Positions 1 through 8,983 of a DNA stretch of 64,000 bases are shown one piece after another (position 1 is the first letter of the stretch; every line of letters begins with the position of its first letter). A program made the position numbers and the translations under genes. The notes below the pieces were generated by a model. That model worked only from the letters and a program-made list of their open reading frames with translations, did no database searches and was not told the DNA's origin. The DNA is from an uncultured Bacteroidota bacterium (GTDB lineage Bacteria; Bacteroidota; Bacteroidia; Flavobacteriales; Flavobacteriaceae). The DNA lies in the NCBI GenBank assembly GCA_902515395.1, contig CABXUL010000002.1, positions 1-64,000 on the forward strand, given 5' to 3'.

Positions 1-291
1 TGATAGAATAGATAAAATTAGAGTAACCCTTCTCATCTGATTGATGTCTAATTACAAACAATATAGTAAATTTATTAATTAATATAACCCAATTCCACAG
101 GCTTGGGACCAATCCAAATCCCTTCTAAACCACTATCATCATTAACCTAATAAACCTTTTAGTGATGCATTTAAAGGGGGTGCTTGTTTAGGCGTCGGTT
201 TTAAGTTGTCAACTCTTCGCTCTAGTAAAAAGTTGTTTTATATTTATATGAAGAACCACAGCCATTTTTTTTGGTAGCTGCAATAAAAGAA
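1..291. other. Intergenic leader before the acyltransferase gene
   Basis: No credible gene is seen here. Positions 79-180 hold the first copy of a diverged direct repeat whose partner is at 4157-4256. The rest is AT-rich and presumably carries the promoter of the gene starting at 292, but I cannot point to a convincing promoter. Read on the minus strand, the end of the repeat (about 79-140) could encode a short open tail ending in GPKPVELGYIN and a stop. It might therefore be the degraded 3' end of a lost gene. Confidence 0.5.
79..180. repeat. Direct repeat copy A
   Basis: This pairs with 4157-4256. A hand alignment over 102 columns gives about 17 differences including two single-base gaps, so roughly 83% identity. 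Invariant islands include CCAATCCAAATCC and AAACCTTTTA, and both copies end in a G run. Both copies sit in the same orientation upstream of plus-strand genes (292 and 4347). Weaker similarity continues for some tens of bases towards each gene. It could be a shared regulatory leader, a small RNA, or the decayed 3' end of a duplicated gene. Confidence 0.8.
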
Positions 292-1407
292 ATGAACAAA
301 ACAGAAAGGCTAATTACACTTGATGCATTTCGTGGAATTACCATTGCCATAATGATTATGGTAAATCAGCCTGGTAGTTGGAGTTATAAATACAGCCAAA
401 TGCGCCATGCACAATGGAACGGCTGTACCTTGACAGATATGGTTTTTCCTTTTTTTTTGTTCATTGTTGGTGTTGCTTGTTGGTTTGCTTTTCAGAAGTA
501 CAGGCAAACACTTTCTGCAGACTTAATCAGTAAAATAATTCGCCGTACTGTTCTTATTTTCCTGCTTGGGTTGGCGCTTAATTTTTGTAAACAATGGATT
601 AGTTCAGAAGAGTTAAACCTCTCCATGCTTCGCATTACAGGGGTGTTGCAACGAATTGCGTTTTGCTACGGCATAGGAGCGATTCTTTGCTTAGCATTAA
701 AGCCTAGGTGGCTTTTAATTTCGTCATTAGGAATTCTAGTTGTTTACTGGATAGTACTTTTTATGGCTGGAGGTTCACAACCTTATGCTGCAGAGAATAC
801 GATAGTCGGTAAAATTGATATTTTACTTCTGGGTGCAAATCATTTGCGTCAGGGGTATCCAGTTGATTCATCGGGACTTATTGCCTCAATCCCAGCAATA
901 GTAAATGTTATTTGGGGATATTTAATTGGTATGTTTATTTATAAAGTTAATGAGCGTAAGAAACAGATATTAATAATGTTCCTCATTGGTGTAATGGCTA
1001 TTTTAGTTGGTCAAGTATGGAATTTAGTCTTTCCAATAAATAAAACATTATGGACAAGCTCCTATGTGTTTTACACTAGTGGTTGGGCAATTATCGGATT
1101 GGCATTTCTGATTTGGATAATTGATATCCATAAAAAGTCAAAATATTTCAGACCTTTTTTGGTATTTGGTGTTAATCCATTGTTTGCTTACGTCTTCGCA
1201 GAACTTTGGGCAAGCATAATATCTGGACTTATAAAATTTCAATTTGAGGGAAGTATGTTTTCATTGAAAAGCTGGGTTTATTCAGAAATTTTTGTTCCCC
1301 TGTTTGGAAATATGAATGGATCACTTGTCTATTCAATATTTGTGATGTTCTTTTATTGGTCTATACTATGGCTAATGGATAAATATAAAATTTACATTAA
1401 AATTTAA
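292..1407 (+). CDS. Multi-pass membrane acyltransferase, HGSNAT/NagX-like (DUF5009-type)
   Basis: The protein opens with LITLDAFRGITIAIMIMVN, followed by a region with a conserved His and the segment FPFFLFIVGVACWF. This is the signature of the heparan-alpha-glucosaminide N-acetyltransferase-like family, which moves acetyl groups across a membrane to sugars. About ten hydrophobic segments fill the 371 residues, the normal size for bacterial members. I take the ATG at 292 because it directly precedes the conserved NKTERLITLDAFRG start. An in-frame TTG at 271 would add only seven residues and has no good ribosome site. It stands alone on the plus strand, convergent with the oxidoreductase genes. 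A role in acetylating or re-acetylating imported sugars is inference; the exact substrate cannot be read. Confidence 0.8.
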   Translation: MNKTERLITLDAFRGITIAIMIMVNQPGSWSYKYSQMRHAQWNGCTLTDMVFPFFLFIVGVACWFAFQKYRQTLSADLISKIIRRTVLIFLLGLALNFCKQWISSEELNLSMLRITGVLQRIAFCYGIGAILCLALKPRWLLISSLGILVVYWIVLFMAGGSQPYAAENTIVGKIDILLLGANHLRQGYPVDSSGLIASIPAIVNVIWGYLIGMFIYKVNERKKQILIMFLIGVMAILVGQVWNLVFPINKTLWTSSYVFYTSGWAIIGLAFLIWIIDIHKKSKYFRPFLVFGVNPLFAYVFAELWASIISGLIKFQFEGSMFSLKSWVYSEIFVPLFGNMNGSLVYSIFVMFFYWSILWLMDKYKIYIKI

Positions 1408-1680
1408 GTTTGAATATAATTGACTATATAAATCTCCATTATTCATATCTATATTCCAAGCAAGGATTGGTTGTATTATCCAGCAAAAGAAAAAATAATT
1501 AGGTCAAACTCTATTTCAAGTACATGGAATTAAACTTAGTTTAAATATCCGTTTCTATCATTGGAACAAAACGACTTTCAAATTGATAAAAATTGTTCTT
1601 ATTTAACTTAGCGGGTTTAAATATTTCTAAAATAGGCTATTATTACTGTTATTTGTTTTATCACTTCATAAATTTACACT

Positions 1681-2673
1681 TTATTTAATTACATCCTCCC
1701 ACTGACCGCTATTCACAGACCTTTCAAGTGATTCTAGAACTGAGACACCTCTTAAAATGCTGTTATAACTTCTTGGTTCAACACCAGTTTTAAACATTGT
1801 CACCATATCTAAATAATTCTTGGAAATTTTCCCTTTATAATCTTTAGTTGCTTTTAATTTCAAAATTCCATCTTTAGTTTCAATATGTGTTTCCCAACCG
1901 TAATTTTGCGTCGAAGAGATAAGTGTAGCTAACATTCCATTTTCATAAATCAAACTTGCACTACTATTTTTACCATTATCGTTAATTCTAACTTTTTTAA
2001 TATCATCGCCAAAAATATACATTAAAGGCTGAATCATGTGTGCCCCATAAAAAAACACCCCACCATATTCTGAATCTAATTTCATGGGCCCATATCTTAC
2101 AATCTGATTAATTTCTCCCATACTTGCCACCTGACGCTTAATATCAAATGTTTCATAACTATGGGCAATAGAACTAAAAGAAGTAACTGGAGTTCCTACT
2201 TCTTTAGCGAGTGCCAAAAACTTTTTTCCGGCTTCTAATCTATAACAAAAAGGTTTGTCTATAAATGTTGGAATTCCTCTTTTTATGAATGGTATTGCCG
2301 CATTTAGGTGAAATTTTCCATGTCTATGATCAACGATAAGAGCATCAATTTTATCCAACATTTCTCTTGGGTGTTTTACCATATTCGGAATTCCACCTCT
2401 TTTCATCGCATCTTTAGCAAACGCCTCTGTTTCTCCCCAAACATACTTAACTTCTACTCCTGGAAATTTCTTATCTATATTGAATATTTTTCCGAATCCT
2501 CGTGTATGTGAGTTTTCTGCACCAATAATTCCAATACGTACTATTCCATCTTTAGTTGATGTTGTCGGCTGGAAGGAAAACTCATGGGGTATTAAAAATG
2601 GCATCATAGATAATGCTCCTGTTTTACCCACTTTTTCTACAAAAGAACGTCTTGATATTTTAGCACCCATCAT
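1681..2673 (-). CDS. Exported Gfo/Idh/MocA-family oxidoreductase
   Basis: A twin-arginine motif, SRRSFVEK, near residue 7 precedes a hydrophobic stretch, so export by the Tat system is predicted. A Rossmann start, IGIIGAEN, follows at about residue 47. The family Lys motif appears as FIDKPF rather than the usual EKP, near residue 137, and a C-terminal substrate domain holds a GAHMIQP segment. At 330 residues it is slightly short for the family. The family oxidises or reduces sugar hydroxyls with NAD(P), and some exported members (for example GH109) cleave glycosides by a redox mechanism. It lies 12 bp downstream of the gene ending at 2686 on the same strand, so they are probably one operon. 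The substrate is unknown. Confidence 0.85.
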   Translation of the reverse strand: MMGAKISRRSFVEKVGKTGALSMMPFLIPHEFSFQPTTSTKDGIVRIGIIGAENSHTRGFGKIFNIDKKFPGVEVKYVWGETEAFAKDAMKRGGIPNMVKHPREMLDKIDALIVDHRHGKFHLNAAIPFIKRGIPTFIDKPFCYRLEAGKKFLALAKEVGTPVTSFSSIAHSYETFDIKRQVASMGEINQIVRYGPMKLDSEYGGVFFYGAHMIQPLMYIFGDDIKKVRINDNGKNSSASLIYENGMLATLISSTQNYGWETHIETKDGILKLKATKDYKGKISKNYLDMVTMFKTGVEPRSYNSILRGVSVLESLERSVNSGQWEDVIK

Positions 2674-2685
2674 TTTATGTATCTT

Positions 2686-4044
2686 TTATAATTTCATTTC
2701 CCATCCTTTTTCATAGGATCTTTGCCACAATTTATTAGCCTCTCTATCTTTTATGATATGTCCATTTTCTGGATTAATATTTAATGACCTTCCAGCACGT
2801 TGTGCTATATTTCCAAGCTGCATCAATAAAGTACTTTTATGCCCTGAAACGATATCTGCATTTAATTCTTCACCATTTTTAATTGCATCAAACATATTTC
2901 TAATGTGCAATACATCTAAATTCTGAGCTGGATTTACCGTGTTCATCGGATCGATATTCGTTGTGCTTTTTACTGATTTAACGATTTTATTTTTTAAATC
3001 GAAAATCGTATAATCATTGCCCCCATTCATTAAGATGCTCCCTTTTTCACCATAGAACATAACACCAACTGAACTCCCTTCTATATGTTTACCATTACAA
3101 CTTCTCCCTTCCCAAGTCATGGAAAGATTTTCTGCAAAATCTATATTAATAATTTGCGTGTCTGGCGTCTCCCAATCGTCATTATATCTAAATCGTCCCC
3201 CATTAGAACTAACTTTTGTTGGATAATCGACACCCATCCCCCATCTTAATAGATCAATCATATGAGTTCCATTATTCAGCGCTTCACCTGTTCCCCAATG
3301 CCAGTGCCAATGCCAATTGTAATGAATCAAATTGTCTTTATAATTTTTTCTTGGAGCAGGTCCTTGCCATAAATCCCAATTTAACCAATCTGGAACCACT
3401 GTATATTTACCAATACCAATAGATTCTCTATTATTGGCATACCATCCTTTTCCGAAATATACATTACCAATTGCCCCATTCTTTAAAGCGTTAATCCCTT
3501 CAATTACATTAGGCCAAGACCTGCGTTGGTTTCCCATTTGAATAACCTTGCCATAACGTTCTGCAGCTTTTATTAGAATTTCTCCCTCATTTGGGTTGTG
3601 ACTGCAGGGTTTTTCTACATACACATGTTTCCCTGCTTGCATCGAAAGCAATGAAGCAGGAGCATGCCAGTGATCTGGTGCCGCAATTACCATAATATCC
3701 AAATCCTTATTTTCTAAGGATTTTCTAAAATCTATGAATGATTCAGCTGTAAAACTTTGTTTATCTTTTAAAGAGATCAAACATTTTGTAATAGCTCTAG
3801 TATCTACATCACATACATGAATGACGTCGCAATTATTTTGAATAGCAAAATTTTGAGCCAAGGCATTACCTCTACTGTTTACTCCCATCACGGAAATATT
3901 AATTCGATCATTTGCTCCTTTAATTCGACTGTAACTTTTAGCATTGAACATCGGCAATACACCGCCAAATGCCATTGCAGAGGAAACGGTTGTTGTTTTT
4001 TTAATAAAATCCCTTCTGCTATTTAAAAGTCTAGTTTTTTTCAT
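2686..4044 (-). CDS. Exported Gfo/Idh/MocA-family oxidoreductase
   Basis: The N terminus carries a twin-arginine signal (NSRRDFIKK, then a hydrophobic AMAFGG region), giving a predicted periplasmic enzyme of 452 residues. The Rossmann segment ISVMGVNSRG starts near residue 50. The catalytic Lys motif is VYVEKPCSHN near residue 143. The C-terminal domain has an alternating Trp-His stretch followed by WGTGEALNNGTHMIDLL, where the GTH histidine is a likely active-site residue. It is first in a two-gene minus-strand operon with the gene at 1681-2673 and is read divergently from the esterase genes at 4347. It may act on a released sugar or as a redox glycosidase; this is inferred from export and context only. 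Confidence 0.88.
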   Translation of the reverse strand: MKKTRLLNSRRDFIKKTTTVSSAMAFGGVLPMFNAKSYSRIKGANDRINISVMGVNSRGNALAQNFAIQNNCDVIHVCDVDTRAITKCLISLKDKQSFTAESFIDFRKSLENKDLDIMVIAAPDHWHAPASLLSMQAGKHVYVEKPCSHNPNEGEILIKAAERYGKVIQMGNQRRSWPNVIEGINALKNGAIGNVYFGKGWYANNRESIGIGKYTVVPDWLNWDLWQGPAPRKNYKDNLIHYNWHWHWHWGTGEALNNGTHMIDLLRWGMGVDYPTKVSSNGGRFRYNDDWETPDTQIINIDFAENLSMTWEGRSCNGKHIEGSSVGVMFYGEKGSILMNGGNDYTIFDLKNKIVKSVKSTTNIDPMNTVNPAQNLDVLHIRNMFDAIKNGEELNADIVSGHKSTLLMQLGNIAQRAGRSLNINPENGHIIKDREANKLWQRSYEKGWEMKL

Positions 4045-4346
4045 TCTAATTTGTTTTTTCTATACCAATCTACAATTAGATGGTCTATATGTTATTACCT
4101 AATAATGAGTGCATTAAATATATGAAAATATAAGTAAAGCTATAAAGAGCTTGAAATTAATATAATCCAAATCCACAAGGTTTAGACCAATCCAAATCCA
4201 TTTTAAACTACTAAATCATTGACCTAACAAACCTTTTATTAATGCATTAAGGGGGGTTGTTGGTTTTAAAAATTGGTTTTACTGTTGGTTCAACTAAAAG
4301 TTAGCATTTAAATTATTGATTATATTAGAAAAATTTAAATAAAATC
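4045..4346. other. Divergent intergenic region with repeat copy B
   Basis: These 302 bases separate the minus-strand oxidoreductase operon from the plus-strand esterase-xylanase-sulfatase group, so both promoters must lie here. Positions 4157-4256 are the second copy of the direct repeat. On the minus strand, TATATTTA (complement of 4115-4122) resembles the Bacteroidota -7 element TAnnTTTG, with one mismatch, about 70 bases before the oxidoreductase start. No gene-like open frame is seen. Confidence 0.5.
4157..4256. repeat. Direct repeat copy B
   Basis: This is the partner of 79-180, about 83% identical by hand alignment. It ends about 90 bases before the start codon at 4347, and copy A ends about 110 bases before 292. 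Neither copy keeps an open frame through its whole length on either strand: copy B lacks one base in its CTACTA-AATC segment and one in ATT-AAGG relative to copy A. The 4 kb between the copies holds the acyltransferase and two oxidoreductase genes. Confidence 0.8.
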
Positions 4347-5315
4347 ATGAAGGAATTATTTTTAATACCAATTACACTATTTACAGTTTTAATAGCATTA
4401 TATCAAGACAACGTATCTCAAAGTTTAATACCCCCGATACAATATTCTGTTACAACGGAAATTAATTATGCAGGTAATAAGAATATGGCGCAGACCCTGG
4501 ATGTATATATACCCAAGAACAAGAAAAGAAAAAAACTACCAGTCATTGTTAATATTCACGGAGAAAATATTTTGTGGGGAAATGGAGATAAAATGTGGGG
4601 AGGAGACACACCTTTTCTTTCATACTTACTTGATGGTAATTACGCCTGTGTGAAAATTAATTATCGTTTAAGTTCAGAAGCAAAGTGGCCAGCCCAATTA
4701 TATGATTGCAAAGCCGCCATTAGATGGATTAAAGGAAACTCTGATAGGTTTGGCTTTGATAAAAATAAAATAGGGGTTCAGGGTGAACTCGCAGGAGGAC
4801 ACTTGGCTTTAATGCTAGGACTAACAAATAATGAAAAAACTATGGAGGGGGATCTAGGAAACTATTTAAATGAGGACAGTAAAATAAACTGTATTGTAAG
4901 TGGGTTTGCCCCATCTGACCTAAAGGAACTTGGTGGAAAAGAGGTTGAAACACTTTTGGGTGGGTCAATTGGAAAATTTATAAAAGAAGCTCAAGAGGCC
5001 TCTCCAATGAATTGGGTTTCAAATGAAACACAATTACCAATATATTTGTATCAAGGTAATGCTGAAAAAAAAGTACCTATGAATCAAACTAATTTATTAT
5101 TTAACCTTTTGAAAGATGCTAAATTTAAAGACATTTATTATCAAAAAATAACTAATGGCAGCAAAAGAAATTTACAAAGAGATTTAAAAGCAGATAAATT
5201 CATTAGTTCAACAATTGAGGATTTCTATAAAAAGTACTTACTAAAACAAGAAACAGAAATAAAAGTATCGGAATTATCTGTTAAATCAGCATTAGAAAGA
5301 GGACAAAGAAGGTAA
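4347..5315 (+). CDS. Catalytically degenerate alpha/beta-hydrolase (esterase-like pseudoenzyme)
   Basis: This 322-residue protein aligns end to end with the intact esterase encoded next to it (5318-6229), including shared segments such as LDVYIP, YDCKAAIRW and FGFDKNKIGV. Every catalytic position differs. The oxyanion motif HGGGW is HGENI (His71), the nucleophile elbow G-T-S-A-G-G-H is G-E-L-A-G-G-H (Leu148 for Ser), the acid Asp is Glu240, and the catalytic His is Lys273. The frame is intact and an N-terminal hydrophobic segment suggests export. It is probably a non-hydrolytic paralog, perhaps sugar-binding, made by tandem duplication. A C-terminal charged extension (about residues 295-322) is absent from its neighbour. 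The intergenic gap to the next gene is 2 bp. Confidence 0.85.
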   Translation: MKELFLIPITLFTVLIALYQDNVSQSLIPPIQYSVTTEINYAGNKNMAQTLDVYIPKNKKRKKLPVIVNIHGENILWGNGDKMWGGDTPFLSYLLDGNYACVKINYRLSSEAKWPAQLYDCKAAIRWIKGNSDRFGFDKNKIGVQGELAGGHLALMLGLTNNEKTMEGDLGNYLNEDSKINCIVSGFAPSDLKELGGKEVETLLGGSIGKFIKEAQEASPMNWVSNETQLPIYLYQGNAEKKVPMNQTNLLFNLLKDAKFKDIYYQKITNGSKRNLQRDLKADKFISSTIEDFYKKYLLKQETEIKVSELSVKSALERGQRR

Positions 5316-5317
5316 TC

Positions 5318-6229
5318 ATGAAAAAAATATTAATAATATTATTATTCTACCCAGTTCTCTTATTTGGGCAAAAATTAGATTACGCAGATGAGTTCGCTTA
5401 TGAAATTCATAGAAATCTTGATTATGCTGGAAATGGCAATATTCGTCAGGCATTAGATATTTATATACCACACAACCGAATTTCTGCAGAATTACCCCTG
5501 GTTATTTATATACACGGGGGTGGCTGGCAAAGAGGAAGTAAAAATTATGCTGGACGTGGGATGCCTTACCTACGGACAGGACGATACATCTTTGCTTCAA
5601 TTAATTATCGTTTATTGAATGAAGCTAATATTTTAGAAATGATTTACGATTGCAAAGCTGCCATTCGTTACCTAAAATCAAATGCAAAAAAATATGGTAT
5701 TGATAAGAACAAAATTGGTGTTTGGGGTACTTCAGCTGGTGGTCATTTGTCGGCAATGATTGGACTAACTTCCTCATCTAAAGAGCTTGAGGGAGATGTG
5801 GGGAATTATGAAAAAGAAAATGGCTCAGTAGCTTGTGCTGTAAATGCGTTTGGTCCTTCAAATTTTCTGACCCATTTTAAAAAATTTGAAGGGACTTTCG
5901 AAAAGTCTCCAAGATTTAAATCTTTTTTTAATAGTGATATGGAAATTGTAAAAATAACATCTCCAATTAATCATGCTGACGAATCATGCATTCCATTTTT
6001 TATATATCATGGTAGAAATGATAAAACAGTATTAATTGATGAGTCAGAAAATTTATATAGTAAACTAAAAGGATCTGGAGCAAAAGAAATTTACTTTCAA
6101 AGAATAACAGATGGTCCACATAGTGTTCGGCATGAGCGAATTACCCAGCAAATGCTCAACTTTTTTGACAAATACCTGCACAATGATAAAACAGTAATAG
6201 TTGATGATAGTGAATTCTCTTTAAACTAA
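5318..6229 (+). CDS. Secreted alpha/beta-hydrolase esterase (carbohydrate esterase-like)
   Basis: A Sec signal peptide (KKILIILLFYPVLLFGQ) leads into a 303-residue alpha/beta-hydrolase of the esterase/lipase (BD-FAE-like) type. The oxyanion motif is HGGGW (His66), the nucleophile is Ser139 in GTSAGGH, the acid is Asp235 in HGRNDKTV, and the base is His268 in DGPHSVRH. All are in the expected order. It follows the degenerate paralog by 2 bp and precedes a GH10 xylanase by 4 bp, so the three are almost certainly co-transcribed. The likely job is removal of acetyl or other ester groups from a xylan-like chain; ester specificity cannot be told from sequence. Confidence 0.9.
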   Translation: MKKILIILLFYPVLLFGQKLDYADEFAYEIHRNLDYAGNGNIRQALDIYIPHNRISAELPLVIYIHGGGWQRGSKNYAGRGMPYLRTGRYIFASINYRLLNEANILEMIYDCKAAIRYLKSNAKKYGIDKNKIGVWGTSAGGHLSAMIGLTSSSKELEGDVGNYEKENGSVACAVNAFGPSNFLTHFKKFEGTFEKSPRFKSFFNSDMEIVKITSPINHADESCIPFFIYHGRNDKTVLIDESENLYSKLKGSGAKEIYFQRITDGPHSVRHERITQQMLNFFDKYLHNDKTVIVDDSEFSLN

Positions 6230-6233
6230 GCTA

Positions 6234-7457
6234 GTGAAAAGTTATATAAAATTTTTTATTTTATTTTTTTTGGTTGTTAGGTGCTCTAAAAATTCGGAAA
6301 CAATCCAAACTGAAAACATTCAAAATTTAAATGACAATAATACTGAACAAAATCAAAATTCAAATGGTGATGATTCCGAACAAAATCAAAATCCTAATGA
6401 GAATAATGAAAATTTAAATAGTTTCAAAAAAATTGTTTCTGATAACTATGATAGTAACAATTTTAATTTTGGAGCTACACTGAATTACTACCAATTCAGT
6501 TCTAATGTAGAAAATTTATTTTTAAGAGAATTTAATTATTTAGTTGCTGAAAATTCTTTTAAACAATCAATAGTTCACCCAGAACCTAACGTTTGGAATT
6601 GGTCAAGAGTAGATGCCTTTATAGATTTTATGAATAAAAATAATCTTCAAATGAGAGTCCATGGCCCAATTGGGCCTCAATCATCAGGATGGGCAAAAAC
6701 GGATTCACGAACAAAAGAGGAACTCATTAAAAATTATGAGGAATTTCTGATTGAGCTTTGTAAGAAAATCAATCCTGAAAAAAATATAAAATGGATGGAT
6801 GTCGTTAATGAAACCATAGATAAGGATGCTAATTGGACTGACAGTAAGCCAGGAACTGACAAATGGGAAAATCCATGGAAGCAAATTGGAGATAATGAAG
6901 ATGGTATTCCTTTGTACATAATAAGGTCTTTTGAAATCGCAAAGCAATACGCATCTAATATTAGTCTAGTTTTTAATCAACATGCTGGAATGGAGACTAA
7001 AATGTGGGATAAAGTAAAAGAAACTATTATATATTTAAAAAATAAGGGATTAAGAGTAGATGGACTTGGCTGGCAGGCGCATTTAAGAGACAATGTAGTT
7101 CTCTCTTTAAATAAAGAAAAGCTCGACTATTTAATGTCATTAATTGATTGGGCACATCAGAATAATTTAGATTTTCATATAACGGAGATAGATTACAGAA
7201 TGGTTGGAGGTCCTCCCTCGAGTTTAGAATATGAGAGACAAGCTAATGGATATACTAATGTTTTAAAGGCTTTAATATCTAAAAGAAACAATGGAGTTGT
7301 TACATATAATACTTGGGGGGTATATGACAAAAATGAACCTTCGTCCCACGAATACAAATATATATATGATTCAAACCTGAATCCTAAAAAAGCTGTTGAA
7401 TTATTAAAAAATGCTTTAAGAAATAAAGATGTAACACTAAAGTTATATGATAATTAA
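6234..7457 (+). CDS. GH10 endo-1,4-beta-xylanase, probable lipoprotein
   Basis: The catalytic domain fills residues from about 68 to 400. Its GH10 landmarks are a buried substrate loop near VHGPIGPQSSGW, the acid/base Glu193 in VVNET, and the nucleophile Glu318 in HITEID. The start is the GTG at 6234, because the hydrophobic signal begins there; no upstream ATG is in frame. The probable lipid-bearing Cys17 follows LVVR, and Arg at -1 is atypical for a lipobox. Residues 20-62 form an Asn/Gln/Glu-rich spacer with repeated EQNQN units, likely a flexible tether at the cell surface. GH10 enzymes cut beta-1,4-xylan internally, so this gene is the main evidence for a xylose backbone in the substrate. 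Confidence 0.92.
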   Translation: MKSYIKFFILFFLVVRCSKNSETIQTENIQNLNDNNTEQNQNSNGDDSEQNQNPNENNENLNSFKKIVSDNYDSNNFNFGATLNYYQFSSNVENLFLREFNYLVAENSFKQSIVHPEPNVWNWSRVDAFIDFMNKNNLQMRVHGPIGPQSSGWAKTDSRTKEELIKNYEEFLIELCKKINPEKNIKWMDVVNETIDKDANWTDSKPGTDKWENPWKQIGDNEDGIPLYIIRSFEIAKQYASNISLVFNQHAGMETKMWDKVKETIIYLKNKGLRVDGLGWQAHLRDNVVLSLNKEKLDYLMSLIDWAHQNNLDFHITEIDYRMVGGPPSSLEYERQANGYTNVLKALISKRNNGVVTYNTWGVYDKNEPSSHEYKYIYDSNLNPKKAVELLKNALRNKDVTLKLYDN

Positions 7458-7531
7458 TGGAAGTTATTTTAATTTAATATCAATTAGATTTTAAATTAAA
7501 AATAGAATTTTAAGAATATTTTAAAAGTAAA

Positions 7532-8953
7532 ATGAAGCCAATCAATTATATTATTTGTCTTTTTATTTTGTCTCTTTTTTCATGCACTGAAAATGTAGAC
7601 GATGAATCTCCTAACATAATTTTAATAATGACTGATGATCAAGGCTGGGGTCAGACAGGCTATTACGATCATCCTGTTTTAGAAACACCCAACTTAGATG
7701 CAATGGCAGAAAACGGGCTTCGTTTTGAGCGCTTTTACGCAGCTGCACCGGTATGCTCACCGACTCGAGCAAGTATATTGACTGGCAGGACTAATGATCG
7801 TACTGGTGTAATGGATCATGGATATGCACTTAGAAAACAAGAAAAGACAATCGCAGTAGCCTTACAAAAAGCAGGTTATGCAACAGGGCACTTTGGGAAA
7901 TGGCATTTAAATGGACTTCGCGGACCAGGAGTCCCCATTTTAAAAGATGACAGTCACAGTCCAGGGAAATTTGGTTTTGATCATTGGTTGACAGTAACAA
8001 ATTTTTTTGACATAGATCCGTTAATGAGTGAAAACGGTTCTTTCATAGATCTAAAAGGTAACTCCTCTGAAATTATTGTCAAAAAAGCCTTGGAATTTAT
8101 TAAAGAAAAAACCAGTCAAAATTTGCCTTTTTTTGCTGTTATTTGGGATGGCTCTCCTCACGATCCTTTTCTTGCAAGTGAAAAGGACCGAGATAATTTC
8201 AAAGACTTAGACAAGCAGAGTCAGCACCACTACGGAGAATTAGTTGCTTTTGATAGAAGTTTAGGAGTGTTGAGAAAAACACTAAAGGATCTTGGTCTAG
8301 AAAAGAATACAATATTATGGTATTGTAGTGATAATGGAGGATTAAGAAACATTTCACCTCCTAGTGTTGGGGGTTTAAGAGGTTATAAAACTACAATTTG
8401 GGAGGGTGGACTAAGAGTCCCTGCAATAATAGAGTGGCCCAAAAAGATCAAACCAAAAGTAACCAACTATCCCGCATCTACAATGGATATTTTCCCTACT
8501 ATTGCTGATATTCTAAATTTACCAGATACAGATTTACTCAAACCAATTGACGGAATTACTCTTAAACCTATTTTCAAAAATGATTTGAGTAATAGAGAAA
8601 AAAGAATCCCTTTTCGATATAAAGACCAGGGAGCTCTAATAGATAATAATTTCAAATTAGTAGTTACTAGTATTGACAAAGAAAAATTCGAGTTATATGA
8701 TTTGGAAAAAGACTTTTCTGAAACTATCGATTTAACAAGTCAAAATCCATTAATTTTTAATCAAATGAAGACTGATTACTTAAAATGGAGTGAAAGTATT
8801 GACTATAGTCAGGCTGGTATGGACTACCCAGAGGGGAAAGTGTTAAATAATCCTGAACGTCACTTTTGGATGAATGATGATCGTTATAAACCTTATCTGA
8901 AAGAATGGATTAATCGTCCAGAGTACAGAGATCGTATTTTAAGATCCAGATAA
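7532..8953 (+). CDS. S1-family sulfatase, lipoprotein
   Basis: A lipoprotein signal ends at LFSC (Cys18). The metal-binding segment is IILIMTDDQG near residue 30. The formylglycine site is C75-S-P-T-R, followed by ASILTGR. A second metal site, CSDNGG, and a GKWHLNG segment complete the S1 pattern. At 473 residues it is normal length. It is last in the plus-strand group after the GH10 gene, with a 74 bp spacer containing an AT-only inverted repeat. It should hydrolyse sulfate esters from oligosaccharides in the periplasm or on the surface; the sugar and position are not readable. Confidence 0.95.
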   Translation: MKPINYIICLFILSLFSCTENVDDESPNIILIMTDDQGWGQTGYYDHPVLETPNLDAMAENGLRFERFYAAAPVCSPTRASILTGRTNDRTGVMDHGYALRKQEKTIAVALQKAGYATGHFGKWHLNGLRGPGVPILKDDSHSPGKFGFDHWLTVTNFFDIDPLMSENGSFIDLKGNSSEIIVKKALEFIKEKTSQNLPFFAVIWDGSPHDPFLASEKDRDNFKDLDKQSQHHYGELVAFDRSLGVLRKTLKDLGLEKNTILWYCSDNGGLRNISPPSVGGLRGYKTTIWEGGLRVPAIIEWPKKIKPKVTNYPASTMDIFPTIADILNLPDTDLLKPIDGITLKPIFKNDLSNREKRIPFRYKDQGALIDNNFKLVVTSIDKEKFELYDLEKDFSETIDLTSQNPLIFNQMKTDYLKWSESIDYSQAGMDYPEGKVLNNPERHFWMNDDRYKPYLKEWINRPEYRDRILRSR

Positions 8954-8983
8954 TGTAAGTTATAACTATATAATTTTTAAAAA

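Noticed and set aside
1408-1680. Possible small gene or RNA between the acyltransferase and oxidoreductase genes
   Set aside because: No open frame with a ribosome site and no stable GC hairpin was seen; it is a plain convergent spacer.
3297-3325. Alternating Trp-His codons in the oxidoreductase at 2686-4044 as a micro-repeat expansion
   Set aside because: A Trp/His-rich stretch before WGTGE is, as far as I recall, common in this oxidoreductase branch, so expansion is not needed to explain it.
7467-7501. 11-base inverted repeat TTTTAATTTAA/TTAAATTAAAA after the GH10 gene
   Set aside because: The stem is entirely A/T with no GC core and no clear U-tract; it is expected by chance in such AT-rich spacer and the genes on both sides look co-transcribed.
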